The notes beneath the pieces are model-generated. The model did no database searches, was not told where the DNA came from, and worked only from the letters and a program-made list of their open reading frames with translations. A stretch of DNA of 21,677 bases from Xanthoparmelia taractica (lineage: Eukaryota > Ascomycota > Lecanoromycetes > Lecanorales > Parmeliaceae): assembly GCA_033085395.1 (NCBI GenBank), contig JANQBS010000458.1, positions 1 to 21,677 on the forward strand, given 5' to 3'. A program made the translations under genes and the position numbers. Positions 18,137 through 21,677 of the stretch are shown piece by piece; position 1 is the first letter of the stretch, and each line of letters starts with the position of its first letter.

Positions 18137-18895
18137 ATGTGCTGGCCCGAGGTCATTGGCGGCGTCGAAGTCGAAGAACGACGCCCACGGACCTGGAATG
18201 AGCCCCGTCGCAAGCGTCTCAACTTCGTCAGGGGTCACTCTCGTGAACCCAATGACTGGATGGTGACCTCGCCATATCCTCCAAGAAGGCTCACAGAGCG
18301 GGAGATATGGGACCGTCAACGAGTGCGGCAAATGGAACAAGGATTCATGCATCCTGTTCCTCACCCACCGCTTCAAGGACATTATGATCCACAAATGTTA
18401 CAGATGCCGCCTGCTCCACCGCAGTTACATCATATTCAACCTGGCCACCATGGTCATCCACACGGACTCGACCCACGCGGTCACCACGGACACCAGGCAC
18501 AACTGGATCGTCACTCCCATCATAGCGGAGACGACATCACTGGCATTGAGGACTTAGGCCACGATGGCCACGACGGTCACAATAATCAAGACTGTCACGG
18601 ACCCCGTATCATTTCTCTAAAACCACCTAAGTCTCATCTGCCTAAGGGTCTCAAAGCACATACGAAAAAAAGCGGTGGTCGCAAGAAGAAATATTCAATC
18701 TCATCATCTTCCTCGGACGACTGTAGCAGTTCCGACGGCTCTTCTGGGTTCTCTGAAGGCTTTAGACCTGGCCGCCGATCACTTTCAAGAAGACCGGTTC
18801 CGAGAGGAAGGAGCAGGAGCCGTCTCACGGATGACAGCTTTGAGGACTTGATGCAGACACGGTTGAGGAGCAGATCGACAAGAGGAAGGCGGTAG
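18137..18895 (+). CDS. Low-complexity protein with His-rich middle and Arg/Ser-rich tail, function unknown
   Basis: A 252-residue product from the ATG at 18137 (A at -3). The frame is open upstream to 18095 but has no earlier ATG, and a later start at Met42 (18260) is possible. Residues 1-70 are charged and Arg-rich (PRTWNEPRRKRLNF, RLTEREIWDRQRVRQ). Residues 71-100 are Pro/Met-rich, and 97-150 are His/Gly/Asp-rich with GHHGHPHG and GHDGHDGH repeats. Residues 160-185 are Lys-rich, 187-206 form a Ser/Asp run, and the last 45 residues carry RS-type dipeptides (GRSRSR, RLRSRSTRGRR). There is no signal peptide or membrane segment. His clusters can bind metal ions, and RS tails occur in nuclear RNA-binding and splicing factors; neither role is proven here. 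No family is recognised. The frame is uninterrupted and strongly biased, which supports a real gene, but it may be a lineage-specific one. Confidence 0.65.
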   Translation: MCWPEVIGGVEVEERRPRTWNEPRRKRLNFVRGHSREPNDWMVTSPYPPRRLTEREIWDRQRVRQMEQGFMHPVPHPPLQGHYDPQMLQMPPAPPQLHHIQPGHHGHPHGLDPRGHHGHQAQLDRHSHHSGDDITGIEDLGHDGHDGHNNQDCHGPRIISLKPPKSHLPKGLKAHTKKSGGRKKKYSISSSSSDDCSSSDGSSGFSEGFRPGRRSLSRRPVPRGRSRSRLTDDSFEDLMQTRLRSRSTRGRR

Positions 18896-19410
18896 TGGTT
18901 GTATGAGTATTGATGTCACGCAGGCCCAGGTCAGCGAGGCTGATGATTCCTGTAAAATTGGCGAGCACTTCATCGCGAGACGTCCTGATTTCGGTCAGCC
19001 GAGGGCTGGGTCTTTGGCGTATCTGTGGCCGTATTGAACGCAGGGTCACGTTGTTTGTTATCACTTACTGTGCTTAATCTGCAACTGCGGCGAAGGCAGT
19101 AGAACCTGTATGAACAACGGCCAACCATTTTATTGGGTAACAGGGAGCAAAGATTCCGAAAGGAGCTCTGACTGTTAGATAGTATCTTGAGCTTTGTATG
19201 AGACTGGTCGAGGATGACGAGCAGGACGCTGTCGGCATAGGAAGCACTTGGGTACGCAGGTGTATTCTCTCGTCATCTTACGGATAGCTTCCTTGGTGTG
19301 AAGACAAACAGTAGCGAAACCTCGTTAGAGCTTCAAGCCACATATAGCCGAGCTGCTCCTCTGATCATTGTGCCCAGTCCCATTCTGCACTGCCGCTCGA
19401 ATTGGAATAC

Positions 19411-19418
19411 CACGTGAC
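19411..19418. promoter_or_regulatory. E-box-like site CACGTGAC
   Basis: An exact CACGTG core with AC extension, the form bound by Cbf1/bHLH-type factors. It lies in otherwise unassigned sequence with no clear start codon context nearby. It may mark a promoter or be chance. Confidence 0.25.
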
Positions 19419-19969
19419 CCTTTTGTTTGCCACTTTGAGGCATAGCAAAGCGCCCCATGATTGAGTGATAAAGGCCAACCCTATGACAGTGCAGTGTTTG
19501 AGTGGCGGCTTAATGTTTGAATCTGCTGGTACCATCGCATCCTATGTCTTCCAACCATCGCCCTCCTCTCGTCGCTTCATTCAACAAAGCCTAGTTCCAG
19601 GCCAAATGAGGCGTTGAACTTCCGAAACCGGCGGATAATGTGGTGTCGAAGTCGCTGATGATATGGGCATCATCAATGGTCGGCTCGCAAACTACGTTCG
19701 GAGGGTCGACGAGCATACTTCGCGTTTTTCGATGCCGATACTCCGCCCATCTTATAAGGCTCGTTTTATCATCCATTGGCACACCTCCACAAGCGAACAC
19801 AGCCATGTACCCTCAAACACGCCATTTTCTCTTGGCCAACAAAGTCTTATGTTTGCGCGACTGCGAGTCCCTTGCCTGGGCCGTAGACATCGCCTTCGTT
19901 CATGGTGCTGATCATCCATTCGACAGATAGAGATTTGTGAGGTGCAGTCCACTACTAAGCCAGGAGCAC

Positions 19970-20410
19970 ACTCAGAAAGTCCTGTCAACCTCGCGGATAA
20001 TGGCTCTCTGGGTTTTACTTCGTAGGTAAACATAAACCTGGAGCAGGCCTTTCGTTCGGCGGCAGCAAGCCTCATATACGTTCTTCAGAGCTTGCATTGC
20101 TAGCATCAAGGTTTAGGAAGAAGTAGTCTTGTGCTTCACTCTATGGTCGAAAATGAGGATATCTGGTCTTGGACGACTAGCTGCCGCTGAAGAGTGGAAG
20201 TTCTTGAAAAACATGCAGAAACGTAACACTTTGCGGTTCATGGCTATAATAATATCTTCCGGCTTGTTGTCAGTAACTTATTTGATTTGGCGATAGTCGT
20301 TGAAGAGTATCAATACACACGGTTGCGCTTACAGCGCGAAATCTTTGTATGCTATGCGCTTCCAGTCGCGCAACATCAAAGATAGCTTGAAACCAGCAAC
20401 AGCCGATCAA
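19970..20410 (-). pseudogene. Possible decayed gene, protein-like minus-strand frame with internal stops
   Basis: One minus-strand frame reads protein-like from about 20400 to 19970 with only a few stops between. Segments include GFKLSLMLRDWKRIAYKDFAL, then RPRPDILIFDHRVKHKTTSS, then MQALKNVYEACCRRTKGLL. Amino-acid composition is balanced and Lys/Arg/Asp-rich, unlike the Arg/Ser/Pro bias of most chance frames here. A GTAAGC sits just after the first segment and a CTGAC/AAG further on, but splicing there does not keep the frame open. No family was recognised. It may be a degraded gene copy or chance. Confidence 0.25.
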
Positions 20411-20714
20411 CTAAGACTAACATCGGGGTCTTTCGCCCGTATATGGCATTCGTCGTGCGCATATTCGATGTCTCATCTTCTTGCAATATTTGCGCACCTG
20501 GACCAAAGCATCAGCGCGGCTCAAAATGCTAGAGATCGACCGTTGGTCTTAGATTAGCATACTCACTGCTTGGTGGACACTTATTTATTAATGGTAGTAC
20601 GTTTGTGTAGTGAAGCGACGAGACTTCACATGCCCAGGAACCGCGGGGTCAACTTATCCTCATCGCCACATTTCAGACCCGGACTCCAATGATGAGAATC
20701 TCTCCGGGTATCAA

Positions 20715-20924
20715 TCAATAGTAGATTGTACCAACACTCTCGAAAGCCACGTCGTGATCATCTTCCAATTTTCGTTCGACCACGTCTAGCATCAAGCTTT
20801 TAATAGGCACGTCAGAGGAGACATCTAGCCATTTGTGGCGGCTTGAAGTCCTCGCTTGGGCGATTTCAGGTTGGCGACTTTGGGCATTTGCCGCTCTCGC
20901 AATCTGGTTGTTGGAGAGATACAA
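20715..20924 (-). CDS. Doubtful small open frame (69 codons) or exon fragment
   Basis: It starts with ATG at 20924 and ends at 20715. The second half (KWLDVSSDVPIKSLMLDVV, followed by an acidic stretch) is soluble and protein-like. The overlapping frame from 21072 is also protein-like (VQDPSGLNLGKDNVLELT), which could mean two parts of one damaged or spliced gene. There is no recognised domain and no convincing splice sites. Either could be chance. Confidence 0.18.
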   Translation of the reverse strand: MYLSNNQIARAANAQSRQPEIAQARTSSRHKWLDVSSDVPIKSLMLDVVERKLEDDHDVAFESVGTIYY

Positions 20925-21640
20925 CTGCTACAACCGTCTGCTGCTCTTCACTCTTCAGTTCATGATCATTGGTCAATTCTAAGACATTATCCTTTCCCAA
21001 GTTTAAGCCACTGGGATCTTGAACTCGGAAAAGTCCGTGCTGCGGTTCGGAAGAAGCAAAATTCTGGTGCATAGGTTGTCATGCTTCTCTCGTTCCCCGG
21101 TTGCAAGGTTGCATGCTTCAACGTGAACGAACACCACTTCATGGGCTTCGAGCGAGAGCTTACACGCCCACATTTCAAACTTGTGCACAGTCTTTGCGTA
21201 TGCACGGGTCTACCTGTCTGTGGGCGTTGTACGCTTGAGACCGATAGTAATAGGTCGCAGCTCACGCCTGACCGCAAAATAGGCCAGTTTAGGTCGTAGG
21301 CAATAGTGAACGATCGACCATAATGTGCAAGCCCAGCTGTCAGTCAGTTGCCATATCAACGCGCCAGCGCAATACTCTTGGCATGGATTTGACGGGTTGG
21401 TTGTAAGGTACCGCAGCTGGCATGATGAACAGATTCTGGAACTGCTGTCGACTCCAGTCCTGATAATACCGGAGTTGCTCGGATTGAAACTGGTGGAATC
21501 GGTGGAATTGCTCAAATACCTAATCCTGGCTCATAAACAGCGTTGATAAAGATATAGGTTATGATGAGGGCGGGCCTTGACTAATTAACTGTGAAGGAGA
21601 TTACGGAGGTCTGCACCATAAGTCCTGGACAGCGCTAGTA

Positions 21641-21655
21641 TTAACCCTAACCCTA
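21641..21655. repeat. Short telomere-type repeat tract TTAACCCTAACCCTA
   Basis: Two CCCTAA-type units plus a partial one. At a true right chromosome end the plus strand would carry TTAGGG, so the orientation is wrong for the end of this window. It may be an interstitial telomere-like tract, or a pair of AACCCTAA sites of the kind bound by the Myb-type factor Tbf1 in fungal promoters. Confidence 0.5.
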
Positions 21656-21677
21656 CTTTCGGAAAAGGCCCTATAGA

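Larger units (their letters stand above)
18896..21640. other. Gene-poor region of normal composition, no intact gene identified
   Basis: Across about 2.7 kb the longest open frames are about 100 codons, scattered over all six frames and often overlapping on both strands. There is no AT saturation as in the left block. Some minus-strand stretches look protein-like but are interrupted. No tRNA, rRNA or snoRNA-like signature was recognised. It may contain decayed genes, a non-coding transcript or long regulatory sequence for a gene beyond the right edge. Confidence 0.5.

Noticed and set aside
21210..21515. 101-codon minus-strand open frame near the right edge
   Set aside because: Ser/Thr/Arg-rich with no domain, and overlapped by other frames of equal length. 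It cannot be told from chance.

Overview
The window comes from a filamentous ascomycete (Pezizomycotina). Three things point there: spliceosomal introns of 50-64 nt with GTAAGT-type donors, typical fungal nuclear proteins, and a long AT-saturated block where CpA/TpG is almost gone, TpA is in excess and CpG survives. That last pattern is the mark of repeat-induced point mutation (RIP). I cannot assign a genus.

Region 1 (1 to about 8570) is a nested graveyard of mutated transposons. From left to right it holds: the 3' part of a hAT-like DNA transposon (1-1594); a Ty3/Gypsy pol fragment on the minus strand (1595-3652); a 275-bp terminal-inverted-repeat (TIR) element (3653-3927); a second Gypsy pol on the plus strand (3928-8078), split by a 1,033-bp TIR element (4226-5258) with an 8-bp target-site duplication; and a second 275-bp TIR element, inverted relative to the first (8079-8352). 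All TIR elements share the end TACGGGTCGGAAAGGTSTGG. The 1,033-bp element also shares about 690 bp with the 3' end of the hAT-like element, so it looks like an internal-deletion derivative of it.

Region 2 (about 8570-18900) is a normal-composition gene block. It holds mitochondrial threonyl-tRNA synthetase (minus), a one-pass membrane protein of unknown function (plus), a DHA1-like MFS drug:H+ antiporter with four introns (minus), glutathione reductase with one intron and two in-frame starts (plus), and a His-rich / Arg-Ser-rich low-complexity protein (plus). The MFS gene and glutathione reductase are divergent over about 870 bp. A TGACTCA (AP-1/Gcn4-type) site lies just upstream of the reductase. 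A shared stress-responsive control region is possible but is only inference.

Region 3 (about 18900-21677) has normal composition but no convincing intact gene. Protein-like stretches in several minus-strand frames may be gene relics. At the right edge is a short TTAACCCTAACCCTA tract, matching two telomere-type repeats or a pair of Tbf1-type sites. I found no tRNA, rRNA, CRISPR array or clear biosynthetic cluster. The most unusual content is the hAT family structure and the way its short copies bound the Gypsy fragments.
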